From Crambe crambe (lineage: Eukaryota; Porifera; Demospongiae; Poecilosclerida; Crambeidae): DNA of 64,000 nucleotides. The notes beneath the pieces are model-generated. The model worked only from the letters and a program-made list of their open reading frames with translations. It was not told the DNA's origin and ran no database searches. Every line of letters starts with the position of its first letter. Within the stretch, counting starts at the first letter, position 1. Positions 46,452 to 57,971 of the stretch are shown piece after piece. The position numbers and the translations under genes are program-made. The DNA lies in assembly GCA_963924555.1 (NCBI GenBank), contig OZ004590.1:5448001-5512000 (forward strand), read 5' to 3'.

Positions 46452-46605
46452 CTATTATTATTTTTGCGACCCCGGCCGGCCGCGCCCCACGTCACGTACC
46501 TGGCACCATAGATATAAGATGTTTAATCTTATATCTGAAACCGCTAGGAGAAAGAAAAACCCTTTCATCTTTGGAGACATGGCCGGCTGGATCGTGGAAT
46601 AAACC

Positions 46606-46616
46606 GGGGACTTTCC
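46606..46616 (+). promoter_or_regulatory. kappaB-type site 2 (GGGGACTTTCC)
   Basis: Second copy, carried by the 84-bp duplication, 287 bp upstream of the TPR-CHAT start codon. Confidence 0.55.
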
Positions 46617-46726
46617 CTTTAATGTAAAACCTCTTATATATATCTATGCTGGCACCTAGCTACGCGCGCACAATTACAATTATATTCATCACTAGCACGC
46701 GCTGAGCTGAGAAGTGCTGACGCAGT

Positions 46727-46752
46727 TTCCCCCAGGGACTTTCCTGGGGGAT
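46727..46752 (+). promoter_or_regulatory. kappaB-type site 3 inside a palindrome
   Basis: GGGACTTTCC at 46735-46744 sits in CCCCCAGG-GACTTT-CCTGGGGG, an 8-bp inverted repeat with a six-base centre. This site is outside the duplication, so it arose independently. It is about 160 bp upstream of the TPR-CHAT ATG. Confidence 0.55.
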
Positions 46753-46902
46753 GACTTGGTTATTTAATAGCTACATCATGTTGAACAAACCATCAGGACA
46801 AGTAGAAATAGCAGTGAATTGAAGAGTGAAGATTTAAAGGTAGGGCAGTAGGCAGTAGTCTAGTTTTAGCTTTGAATTTTTACTTCAATTAAATACCACA
46901 GA

Positions 46903-49900
46903 ATGTTGCAACAAGAAAGCCAAACAGATTATATCTGTGATGACAAACCTTGTGTTACCTCATCAGGAAGAGTCTTAAGCCCAAATTATCATCCAACTCT
47001 AATATCTGGTTCCAACCGCTCTGATTTCAAGGTAATTTTGCCGAAATCACACTCTGAAGAAGGTTTGCTCCCATCACAAGTATCTCTAGACCATGAAATA
47101 CTTGAAAGAGTACCAGGCTCCACTTCTCCAAGTTCTTCTGATGGGTGTAGAGATGCTGCCAGTAAAACGATGGAGTGTGATGATCAACTTCCACACACTG
47201 GATCCAGCAGGGATATGCCGGCTGACTATGGTCCAGTGAGCCCTTCTTATCAGCCACAGACTGGGAGTGGCTCTACACAACAACAACATCAAGAGATGGT
47301 GATGAGCATGAATCTGTCGTCAGGAGCAACAGGGATAGGTAACTGGAGTGTAGTATCTAAGTCAATGCAAGAGTTCACACAACCTACTTTATCACACAGT
47401 ATTGCTATGCCTCACTCAAAACCCCGCCATAGGTTATCACCTCAATTAACAGAGCATAGTGGCAAGACTGAGAATCTCACCAACTCCTCACTAGGTACAC
47501 CCCACCATAGATTATCGCCTCTCTCAGCAGAGCAGAGTAGCAGTAAGCCTGCTAGATCTTATCAAAGTGAGCCTGACTTCCTAGCTGTTAAGTCGGCCTC
47601 TGATTGCCTTCATGCTCAAGACTATATCAGAATGATAGTTGTTCTCAGTAGAGAGAGGCCAAGCATTGCAGTCCACTTCGGAAGAGGCTTAGCCTATTAC
47701 AAGCTCAAGAAGCACCAGGAAGCAATTCAGAACTTTACAAGCATGGACCAGCTTACTTCCATGGATCTGTCAGAGAATGCCAATGTGTACCTTGCTCACT
47801 ATTACCTAGCTGAAATTGATTTTTCCTGCAATCGATACCGCAATGCTGCAAAGCATTACCACAAGGCCTCAAGGGCATATTCAACAGAAACAGTGGCTAA
47901 ACGTTACCGGATAGTGCAGCCAACGTTAGCTATCATTCATTCTAAGCAGGGCTCGGCTCTGAGACACGCCCAGCTGATCATGGAAGCAGTGAAGGCGTAC
48001 AAAGCAGCTCTGAATGTGGCAGAGAGCAAGAAGGATCAACTTACAGCTTACACCTCTCTGGGCAACCTCTATCAGAGCCTGGGCGAGAATTCCACTGCTT
48101 TGATCCAATATGAACATACAATTGTTCTAGCCGAAGAGCTCCATGACTATGTATCACTTGGCTGGGCATACGGTAACATGGGAAACGCCTATCTTGGTCA
48201 ATATCAAAAGGATAAAGCACTCCGTCATCTAGAAAAATCTCTTGAACTTACTATAGAGCACGAACCAACGCCACAAGCCATAGGAAGAGCTTATAATAAT
48301 CTGGGGACTGCATATCAGAGTCTAAATGAGTTGGAAAAGGCACACGAGTACTACGATTTGGCCCTCAGTCAAGCAATCTATGGCAGTGACATGGGAGGTC
48401 AAGCTCGAGTGTATGGCAATTTCGGGAACTTGCTGATGATCCAGAAAAAGCTGGAACCGGCCATTGTGCATTATTCCGAAGCGCTGGCCATCAGTACCGA
48501 CCGTTCCACCAGATCCACAGCTCACCACAACAGAGGGTGTGCTTACTACGAGAAAGCTGAAAATGACAAGAAGAAATTTCTCAAAATTGAGAAACCTGTC
48601 AAGGATGATGATTTCCCGATCACTTATACTGGACCAGGTATGAATGGACAACCTCGAGACCCATCTCTGACTGATTCTGTGAAGAAAGGGTATGAAAATG
48701 GACGTGATGATCTCTCGAAGGTTGTTGAGTTCCATGAGGAGACATTCCAAACCATGAAAGGATCATCACATGGTCTCAGCCTGTCTGTTTCTCTCTTTGA
48801 AACCAATTCCAGGTCTTTCCATCGTCTGCAGGATTGTCTCTTCAACCTTGGTCAGTGGGAGAATGCCATGGAGTTTGCCGAACAGAGCAGAGCTCGTACT
48901 CTTGGGGAACTGCTGCTGCAGCGAAAAAGTGGACAGCTTCGCAGGGAACTTACCTCCCCTCTCAAGTTTGAGCAGATCAAGAACATCATTGAATCCATAG
49001 ACACTATTGTTGTCTACATATCCTTCACCGGAGCTCGTCTTCTCACCTGGGTCTTTGTCCCAACCAGAGAGGGAAAAATAGTCAAGGCTATGTTTCAGGT
49101 CAGTCTAGAAGACGACCAGTTTGAAGGGAAATCACTGGATTACTTCCTCCGTTATTTGCTTGCGGATCAACTTATCGAAAACACCGTCGAGATGTATTCC
49201 TATTGTACCTATGACGAATCCCAGCCTCTCTCAAAGCTCTACAAACTCTTTGGTGAGCCTCTGTTGAAGATTCTGAACGAATTCAGTGATAATCGAGTTA
49301 GCACAAAGGATATTATTTTGATCCCCGATAGCTACACAAATCTCATCCCAGTTGTTGCTCTCCTTAATGCCACCTCCAAGAAATTCCTGGGAGATAAGTT
49401 TTATTTTCGTATCATGCCCTCTCTCCTCACTCTTGGCATCCTCAGTCAGTTCTCAGAGGTCAGAGTCAGAGTTCCCGAGGAAAGTCAGAACTTCTGTGTT
49501 GTTGGGAACCCAACTATCCCCAGCTTCAAGTACCAGGAAGAGACTTGGAATTTGGGGAAACTTCCATTTGCCACTCAAGAAGCAGAAGCCGTGGCTCACA
49601 TTATCAAGTGTAATCCCACCTTGCATGAGCAAGCCACCAAAGCGGTGGTCCTCAGCATGATCTCAGCTGCTAAAGTTGTCCATCTTGCAACCCATGGCAG
49701 TGCCGCTTCGGGCTTTCTGGCATTTGCAGGTCTGGGCTCCAGTAGGAGTAGAACCGTATCGGACGAGAAACTCATCCTGCTCTATCCTGAAGACATTGAG
49801 AAGCTAAGTATCAATCCCGCTCTCGTTGTTCTCTCCAGTTGTGATTCTGGACGTGGGAATGTGAAAGCTGATGGGATCCAAGGTATGGCAAGGGCGTTCA

Positions 49901-52031
49901 TCCTTGCTGGGGCACAATCAGTCCTTACCACCCTGTGGAGAGTGCCAGACGAAAGTGCAGCCATCTTCATGCAGTTCTTTTACCAGTACATGATGGATGG
50001 GTTCAAGAGTTCACATGCTTTACATAAAGCCATGTTGAGTATGAGAAGTTTCAAGAAATATTCAAGATACATTCACTGGAGTGGTTACCAGTTGACTGGG
50101 AGGGACGTGCAGTTCTGTATTTCAGAAACCGCTTCCATTGAAAGAATCCGTACTAGAATGGGACCGAGTCCTGTATTTCCCCGACTGGACGTTGTGAAAT
50201 CTCTGGAAAAATCCTTCGTAAAAGACCCTTATCTCCCAGCTGATGTTCAGGTGAGTAATGTATGATTGATCGTCAGATATCCCATACCTCTGTAAATTGA
50301 CCAGCTCTAGCTTTGGCTCCAGTTCTGTGCATCTGGTATTTTGGTTTTCCCCTGGTATTTTCCCTTCCATCTGGTTTTCCCCTGGTGTTTCCCCTTCCTA
50401 TACATTGCTGACGCAAGCTTCCAATTAACCTGACCTCTATACATAAGCTTCCTGACTTCAGGTTCTTTATCCAGTTCAAAGTGAAATCAGGGGTCAGGGG
50501 TCAATTAGTCTATAAATTTATTTTTTATACACTTAAAATAGATCATTCATCCCTTTTCCTCTTTTGGTTCCAAATTATGCAGGTCATTGTCGGAATCCCA
50601 GGATTGGAGCCTTTGGAACCAGTCATTGAGTTTGTTAGTAACAACCACCAGCACTTCACAGGTGGAATCTTCTTCATCAACACTCAAAATGAACACCTCA
50701 TGAAGGCAACGGAAGAAGCCATCAAAGAGGTAAGATTTGCAAAGTTAGCATGTTTACATTCATACGGTATGTTCGCCAAGCACAAAATTATGTTTGCTAA
50801 GCATCTTGGTTACCAGGGTACATCATTAGTACTGTAAGGTACATCATTAATGAGTTATGTTCTGCACACACAAAATTGTGAATTAAATCATTTTCTATGA
50901 AAATAAGTGTTGAATTAAATCATTTTCTTATTATTGCAGGAACTAATAGGGACTCCCTCCTCCAGAGAACAGCCTACTTTGTTTATTTTTGACAACCTGC
51001 TCCAGCTGCCTTCAGACTCCTCCTACTTTTATCACTGCCTTTGCCAGAGCAATGCTCACATCATCTTACTACTGGATGTGGACATCAACAGGTTTCCCCT
51101 CGACAGCCTCAAGAGAGATATTGAGTGCAAGCTCTTGAGGGGATGCAATGTGACCAACTTGGAGCCGCTTCAAACTGTTCAATCCACTCAGAGGATAGTG
51201 CATGGCATCGTTGGCAGGAGTGAGTTTGCCCCCTACAATAGAGAACAGGAGATTCTTGCAGACATCGCTGAGAGAACGTGCGGTTCTCCTGATTTGGTGG
51301 GAGTGGTCTCTTCATTGCTCTCAAAGTATATTGATAGTGAAGAGGAAGGATTATCAGACAGTGAAGGATTTCTTGAAAGATTTTATAAAGATGTCTGCTC
51401 TCATGCCGACTATTTGAAGGAAGATGAAACAAATACCTCTTCAACTAAATATGATTTTGCTGCTCGGATGATCAGCACTTTCAATCTCTCCAAAACCGAT
51501 CACTTTTTGTTAGCTACACTTTCATTATTTGGAAATGTGCCCATTCCCCGTGGCCTCATCGAGAGAATTGAACTCATGGCCATCATGGCTTCCTCTGAAC
51601 CCCCTCGTCAATGTCGTCCAATGACCAGTCTCATATCTGCTAATCTCCTCCATATCTGTCCTTCTCCTGTCATTCAATCACCTAGCAAACATGATACACA
51701 CTTGACACACATCTCCACTTCAATAGCATCTAAATCGGCAAGGATCTCCTCAACTGAACCACGATTTTATTACGTCACTAAGCTTATTAGTAAAACTGTG
51801 CGTCTCTCCATGAATAAGAAAGATAAAATATTTTCTCTAACAGCAGCTCACCGCTCTCTGTCTCAGTTTTGTGAGGGATACAGTGAAGAAAGCAGGTCTA
51901 ACTTTTTAATGGCTGGTTATGCTAAGATCATTCATGATGTATTACAAACTGTTATTGATCCTGAACAAGTAGAAGAATTAAACTGCTACAAGGAAGCTTA
52001 TAGAACTTATTTAAAATTGCAACTTATGTAA
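46903..52031 (+). CDS. TPR-CHAT caspase-like protein with degenerate STAND-type module
   Basis: Three exons (46903-50250, 50583-50729, 50940-52031), in frame, 1528 residues. N-terminal 220 residues are Ser/Pro/Gln-rich. Tetratricopeptide repeats follow (about 230-560; e.g. AYGNMGNAYLGQYQKDKALRHLEKSL). A CHAT domain (about 680-1090) keeps the caspase-like dyad: His931 in HLATHGS and Cys980 in LSSCDSG, then GIQGMARAFILAGAQSVLTTLW. CHAT is the clan CD peptidase domain of bacterial TPR-CHAT and animal TTC28-like proteins. Exons 2-3 look like a STAND/NB-ARC ATPase remnant: VIVGIPGLEPLEPV stands where a P-loop GxPGxGK[ST] is expected, then HFTGGIFFIN and a Walker-B-like TLFIFDNLLQL. Nucleotide binding is therefore probably lost. 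Predicted intracellular protease or scaffold; substrate unknown. Divergent from LCLAT1. Confidence 0.85.
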
Positions 52032-52182
52032 TTATTTATTTATTTATTTATTTATTATTCCAGATTTCAAATAGGGAATTATAATTATTATTGCTGAATG
52101 CTACAAAGTAAAATCACATAGTTAATTAAACGAAATTAAATAAACGCGCATGCACGTGTACGTGTAAGTTGCAAGGCTATAG

Positions 52183-55119
52183 ATGGCTGAAACTGGTGAT
52201 GTGCAGGTAGCAAACCAAAATGGAAGCGCTGAGGGCCAAGATCAGCAACAGCAACAGCCGGCTGGACGTTCATGGCTGGATATAGCCAAGTCTTTCATGT
52301 TCCAAATGGTAATCTTCTACTTCATCACCAGCTATTTCAGGGGAAACAAGACCCCTCCCCCAGACACCACGGGACCTGATGGTAAACCCCTGCCGTCAGT
52401 TGGGACCAATCTCTTCAGCAAAGGACAGGAACTGGTCAGTAAGGACAAGTTAATCTGTACAACTCATAAGTATGTCCGTTTACTGCCATTAAGATCTACA
52501 TGTCTAATAATAATTTTGGTAATAGTGAAAAAGAGAATTTGCATGACTTTTGAAGTCTGGTGTGCCAATGAGTTTCATATTTAGGTTAGTTCTGTAACGT
52601 ATGAGGTGAAAGATTTTGATTCATGGCATGAATAGACTAAGACTATTGACATTTTGACCTGATACAAAGGAGGCTTATGAGGTAGCAACTGTATTCATGT
52701 CTGGTGGAAGTAGGCTCTATATAGAATATTACTGTGACTGGCCAAAGGTGTCTTTTCTTAGGAATTGTATTTGTATCTGACACTGAATGAAGATTTCAAC
52801 TATGTCGAAGACAAACAATATCTTCTATGGAACGAGGAACTGGCGTATGGGAAGTGGGATGACGGTCCCAATAAGGACGGGACTCATTCAAAGACCCTCA
52901 GTGTACTGGTTCCAGAATCTGTCCAGCATAATGGAACTTGGTACCTTCACGTTTTCATAGCGAAGATAGGACATACAGTAGACTCAGATAGCAAGAATTA
53001 CAAAGAGCAGGCAATAACTTACCAATCAACATGTGAGTTAATAATAGTTCAGCAAATTTAAAAAGTGACATCATATTTTGCTCTTTTTTTGTTAGTATTT
53101 AACAGGTATCGTAAGCGTAGGGTGCACAATACTGCTAACCTATTGACGGGAGAGTCCGATGTAGCTCCAGGCACCATCAAAGTGCCCCAGGGGAAGACTG
53201 ATGTTGTGCCGGACGTGATTTCGTACTACCACCCCAACCTAACCATCAACTTAGTGGAGGACTACACTGCTTGGACCAAGGGAGCTATACCACAGCCCCT
53301 TGATAAATGTGAGTTTATTCCATACTCAGCGTGCCTCTCGGATGTAATCTCAACCAATCAGATTACTCCATTATTAAAAAATACATTGCAGTTGTCGAAT
53401 TCGACCCTGATACTGGTGGTTACTACCCAATTCTATACATCAACAGTTATTGGAACTTGGCACAAGAATACATGCCTCTTAACGACTCAACAAAGTGAGT
53501 TTTTGTATGGGACCAATCCTGCCATCGTTTTAATTTCTCTCTCCCTCCTTCTCTCCTTTATACAGGAATGTTACACTTACCTTCACATACACGCCTCTGA
53601 CACTATTCAAGTTCAACATGTATGCAGCGATGGGTCGGGATAATCCTTGGTCCAGTTTCATGGCCACTTCTGATTCCACTGATGAAGACCAGGACACCAT
53701 AAAGGTAAGCAAAGCAAACATAAATCAGTCATGTCAAGTTTTTATTTCCTGGTTTATTTAGACCACTCTGCTGGAGACAAACCCTTATCTTCTAGCTCTG
53801 ACAGTGGTTGTCAGCATACTGCATAGCATTTTTGAGTTCCTCGCTTTCAAAAATGGTAAAGTTTGAACTTGATAGTAAAGGGTGCAATGCAGCATCTAAA
53901 ATTATCATTCGTTTGTTTGGGTGTAGATGTCCAGTTTTGGCGTAGTCGTAAGAGTTTGGAGGGTTTGTCAGTACGATCTGTATTCTTCAACGTGTTCCAG
54001 TCCTTGATAGTGTTGCTGTATATTCTTGACAATGAGACAAATTACGTTGTTATCGTCTCTGTCTTTGTTGGTGAGTATTATAATAAAGGCCGTTTATATG
54101 ACGACCCTTTACCTAATTAGCACCCTCTGATGTGATGACGTTTTACCGATCAGCTTCCCTCTATGTGATGATACCACTTTGTTTCCAGGTCTCTGCATTG
54201 AGCTGTGGAAAGTTACTAAAGTGGCAGATGTGAAGTTGGACTGGGAAAATCTCATAGGAGGGGTTATCCCTCGTATTAGGTTATTGGACCGTCCCTCCTA
54301 TTCGTCCTCGACCAAGGAGTATGACATGGTATAACGGCACAATTATTCACATGACAACAGTTGTAAAATTAGCTATTTCTATCATTTAGCTTGCCTTCAA
54401 GTACCTAGGGTGGGCCCTTTTCCCCCTGCTCATAGGCTATGCAGTGTACTCCATCATATACTTGGAGCACAGGGGCTGGTATTCCTTCGTTCTTAGCATG
54501 AGCTATGGATTTTTACTGACATTTGGTGAGTTTCTTGTTGCTATAAGTCCTGCCTGTTGTGACTTTGTCCCTCTCCTTCCTATTTCCTTAAACCCCCTTC
54601 TGTCCTGCTTCATCTCCCTTCTCACTCCCTCAAATCTTTCCTTCCACTCTTCCCTGACCCCTATCCAGGGTTCATCACCATGACTCCCCAGTTATTCATT
54701 AACTACAAGCTGAAGTCGGTGGCACACCTTCCATGGAGAATGCTCACCTACAAGGCACTCAACACCTTCATTGACGACATGTTTGCCTTTGTCATCAAGA
54801 TGCCTACCATGTATAGGATAGGCTGCTTTAGAGATGGTAAGCTGTGGTCATCATAATAGCAGACCTTTGAACTTTGCGGTTACAACACTCTCTCTCAGAC
54901 ATAGTTTTCTTCATCTATTTGTACCAACGCTGGATCTACAGGGTGGATCCCAAGAGAGTGAACGAGTTTGGAACGTCAGGAGAGGATCACACTACACCCC
55001 CCACCCCTCAGTCACTAACAGCTGCAGAGAACTCACCTGACAAACGAGAGGAAAATGAACAAGAGGAAAACAAGAACCCGGAACAAGATAAGACAGCTGA
55101 AGAGAAGAAAAATGATTGA
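52183..55119 (+). CDS. CLPTM1: CLPTM1 (cleft lip and palate transmembrane protein 1)
   Basis: Multi-pass ER/plasma membrane protein; in mammals it retains GABA-A receptor subunits in the ER. ATG at 52183. First TM follows a Gln-rich N-terminus (FMFQMVIFYFITSYF). The large luminal domain has LLWNEELAYGKWDDGP, NGTWYLHVFIAK, YYHPNLTINLVEDYT and YYPILYINSYWNL. C-terminal membrane part: LALTVVVSILHSIFEFLAFKND, WRSRKSLEGLSVRS, YLGWALFPLLIGYAVYSI, FITMTPQLFINYKLKSVAHLPWR, then YLYQRWIYRVDPKRVNE. The tail is acidic/Lys-rich. Complete, about ten exons. A CACGTG E-box lies at 52153-52158, 25 bp before the ATG, next to an (ATTT)n run at about 52031-52055. Confidence 0.95.
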
Positions 55120-55239
55120 TAAGATTAATGTGTATATAAAAATAATGGAGAGATCATAATAATGATGATAATTTATTGCTTCCACTTGTCCACTATGTCC
55201 TCAAATACCAAATATCTGTTGGCAATAATATCAAAGGTG

Positions 55240-56018
55240 TTATCTGTGGGGAATACCCATGGTTCTTAACTGTATATACCTCTGTAGTGAGGCAGGGATC
55301 CACAGTTTGTGTGCTGGTTCCAGCAGAGTCATGTGAATCATAGTAGACACCACATGTCGACTCAGTACCAACAAAGGTTTCGGTTGCATACCTGTTTTAT
55401 GGATACACATTATGTCTAATGTACATGCATGTCTAACACCTCAATACATGTCATGTGCATGCATGTAACATCTAACACATGTACACGCATCAATACATGT
55501 GTATACATGTACATACCATATATGTGTGTACATGTCTAACATGTACATACATGTAGCATGTCACAGTCACCTTGCTTCAGGAGCTCACTGACACAGACAG
55601 AATTCTTTTGCTGCTTGGCCAAGTCCAAGGGGGTGTGTCCGCTCTTGGTCCGTGTCCTGAAGTTGCCTCCAAATTCAATTAGACTCACCAGGCACTGCCA
55701 CACCCTCAGATTGTCATGTCCAGGGTTGTGAATCTGGCATACATAATGAATAGGGGTGTACCCATCACTGTCACTTGCATTGGGGTTGCCCCCAAACTTT
55801 AGAAGAAGTCTGATGCAGTCCAACTGGCCCTCCTTGGCCGAATAGTGTAAGGGGGTTCGAGTGTGTGTCTCACTGGCACCCCTCAACCAACATACTTGAC
55901 CCCCTCTGATGTCTGGTGGGTGACCTTCTTCTAATAAGTGTCGGAGAGTGGTGGTATCACCATCAGAAGCAGCTTTATGAAGGTTGTGGCTCCATTGGTA
56001 TGACAGTGGTGATACCAT
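55240..56018 (-). CDS. Ankyrin repeat and SOCS box (ASB-like) protein
   Basis: Two exons (56018-55571 and 55391-55240). Exon 1 encodes about four ankyrin repeats: NLHKAASDGDTTTLRHLLEEG, RTPLHYSAKEGQLDCIRLLLKFG, YTPIHYVCQI and HTPLDLAKQQKN. Exon 2 gives a short C-terminal segment PKPLLVLSRHVV...LWIPASLQRYIQL. The P-x-L-L-SR start and the IPxSLQRY end fit a SOCS box, the Elongin B/C-Cullin5 adaptor that makes ASB proteins substrate receptors of ubiquitin ligases. The SOCS box was found by extending across the 179-bp intron; without it the gene would look like a bare ankyrin protein. Which ASB paralogue it matches is not resolved. Confidence 0.75.
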
Positions 56019-56100
56019 AATTGGAGCGCATGCGTATTATTAACTGGGCATGTGACGTTGTTTACATCTAAGATTCTCTTGTGTGATCTATATCTAACTT

Positions 56101-56556
56101 ATGTCTGATCAACCGAATAGAAAGGGAAAGAAAGAAGAGAAGAGGTTGAAGGAACCTTCCCCCGTCCCCGATGAGGGGGGAAGTGGGGAAAGAGTCGAGG
56201 AACAGCGAGAGGAAGCACAAGCTGTGTTGATTCCACACGTGAAGTGTTTGAATCCCAAACCCTTCTTTGGCCGTGCCTGTTTCCCTGAGGATTCATCGTT
56301 TCAATCAACTGATGAAGAACCCATTCCTCAGTGAGTAGGCATTAATTTATTTGGCACATTAAACTTGAACAACTTTCTGTGTTTTTAGACAAACTGTGCA
56401 AGTGGAGAATGGCCAAGATGATTTGGCTACGTAAGTAGGCTTGTGGTAGCAGGGGAATATAACTTACAGCAGCTATTTTATTTGGTTTTCAGGGTGCTTT
56501 TTGTGCCTATGGTACCAGAAAGGATTGTTTTGCCCCAGGGAGCAATATATGTGTAA
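56101..56556 (+). CDS. Small charged protein of unknown function
   Basis: Three exons joining in frame (56101 to about 56331, about 56390-56431, about 56493-56556), about 111 residues. It starts MSDQPNRKGKKEEKRLKE, has a Glu/Gly-rich segment, a conserved-looking core KCLNPKPFFGRACFPEDSSFQ and a hydrophobic end VLFVPMVPERIVLPQGAIYV. No TM or signal peptide. I do not recognise the family. It is divergent from the ASB-like gene (82 bp between starts), which supports a real promoter, and clean GT/AG junctions support a real gene. Confidence 0.6.
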
Positions 56557-56805
56557 AGAAAAACAAAACAACACAATATTATCATATAATGTTACTCCTG
56601 TTGCATCCGTGCATGCTATATCATGTCCCCCCTTCATTTTTTTATGAACAGTAAATAATATCTAGCTAATGCCATTTTTGGCATTGTATCTTAACTTGTT
56701 TCTGGCATTTGGACTTCTACATCTACCCTGATTTGGTTTTAAAATTTTTTTCATTTTTTGTGCGATAATTTTATACATGTTTGAGTGAAGAAAGAAATAT
56801 TCATT

Positions 56806-57854
56806 TCAAAAGGGTAACTGTTTTCTATCTCTTCTAGCATTCTTTTTACGCTTCTTGGTCATGAACTTCTCCAGTTTTCCCGATTTTTTCAACTCCATGT
56901 ACTTGTGGGCCAATTCAATTTTCTTTTGCACAGCTGTGTATGAATCGAACAACCGATGATATAATAATAGACTACATTGTAACCTCTTACATTTCTTGAT
57001 GTGAAATGGCTTTTTCCCCTTCAGCATCAACTCTCTCTCGGCCTTCTTGTGCTCTCTGATGAGAGTTCGTTGTTCAGCTTTCTTTTTTTCAGCATCTTCC
57101 TTAGATTCCTATATCCAAAGACCCATGACTAACTCTAATAGTGGGTGAGTACTTTGTACTTTGTGACTTCCTGAAATGTTCTAGGACAATTATTTTGCCG
57201 TCTTGCATATTAATTCACCCACCCTGAAAATATGGACACCTAAAAGGATTTTCTGGTTCTAAATGTCTGTATAAGTTCCACTGTATGAAAATTACACTAC
57301 TGTACTATTTGTTGTAGTAGCCTTTGAAGTTTCATTCTTCTCCCGGGATTCCGAGATTTTTTCGTTTCCTTGAGGATAAGTTGCTTCTCATTTTTCTTCA
57401 TCTCTTCAATGAAACTGTATGATTTTTTGAACAAGTCATCGTTGAATTTTCCAGCCCTGTCATCAAAGCGTGGATCACAACTTTCATCCTGCTTCTTTTC
57501 AATAGGTACCACTTCTCTGAATCGAGAAACTGGCTTTTTTGAAGATATTTCCCTAGGCCTGGTAATGGTCGTTAAACCAAAATCCACAACTTAATAACAT
57601 CATAATATACCTGTTCTTATTTGCTCTTTTAAAGTTCCTGGCTTCTTTTTCTTCCTGAAATATCTTTAAAGCTGAATCAAATCTTTTAGTTCCTATTTTG
57701 TGACGAATATCCTGGAGTTCCCCGAGTGGAATATCAGAGAGTTCTGTAATATTTGACATGGTTCATATACTGAATTCACTTCCATAATAGATATACCTTT
57801 TCTGATTATGTCTTCAGCTTCATCACTGTCGGCATCTTCCTTGAACAACGCCAT
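56806..57854 (-). CDS. RRP36: Ribosomal RNA processing protein 36
   Basis: Nucleolar factor of the SSU processome needed for early pre-rRNA cleavages. ATG at 57854 (MALFKEDADSDEAEDIIRK) spliced to ELSDIPLGELQDIRHKIGTK. Family core: KPVSRFREVVPIEKK followed by DPRFDDRAGKFNDDLFKKSYSF (human: DPRFDD, YxFL). The basic coiled C-terminus is KGKKPFHIKK, KKIELAHKYMELKKSGKLEKFMTKKRKKNARRDRKQLPF, matching the human end. Five exons. Divergent from ALKBH1 with 117 bp between starts. Confidence 0.92.
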
Positions 57855-57971
57855 TACTTCAAGGTCGTTAATGAAATAAACTTCAAATGGCACAACACGT
57901 ACGTACGTACGTACGTACATGCACACTAGTGACTTTTTTAATACTAACGACCCCATACCAATTTCATCATA
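57855..57971. promoter_or_regulatory. RRP36 / ALKBH1 bidirectional promoter with (GTAC)n
   Basis: 117 bp between opposed start codons. Contains about five GTAC repeats (57897-57918), a self-complementary tract. Confidence 0.6.

Larger units (their letters stand above)
46370..46618. repeat. Perfect 84-bp direct duplication spanning the LCLAT1 start
   Basis: Copies 46370-46453 and 46535-46618 are identical by eye over 84 bp. Each carries the LCLAT1 initiator (minus strand) and one GGGGACTTTCC site. Between them is an 11-bp inverted repeat AGATATAAGAT/ATCTTATATCT (about 46510-46536). Perfect identity suggests a recent event or assembly duplication. Confidence 0.9.
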
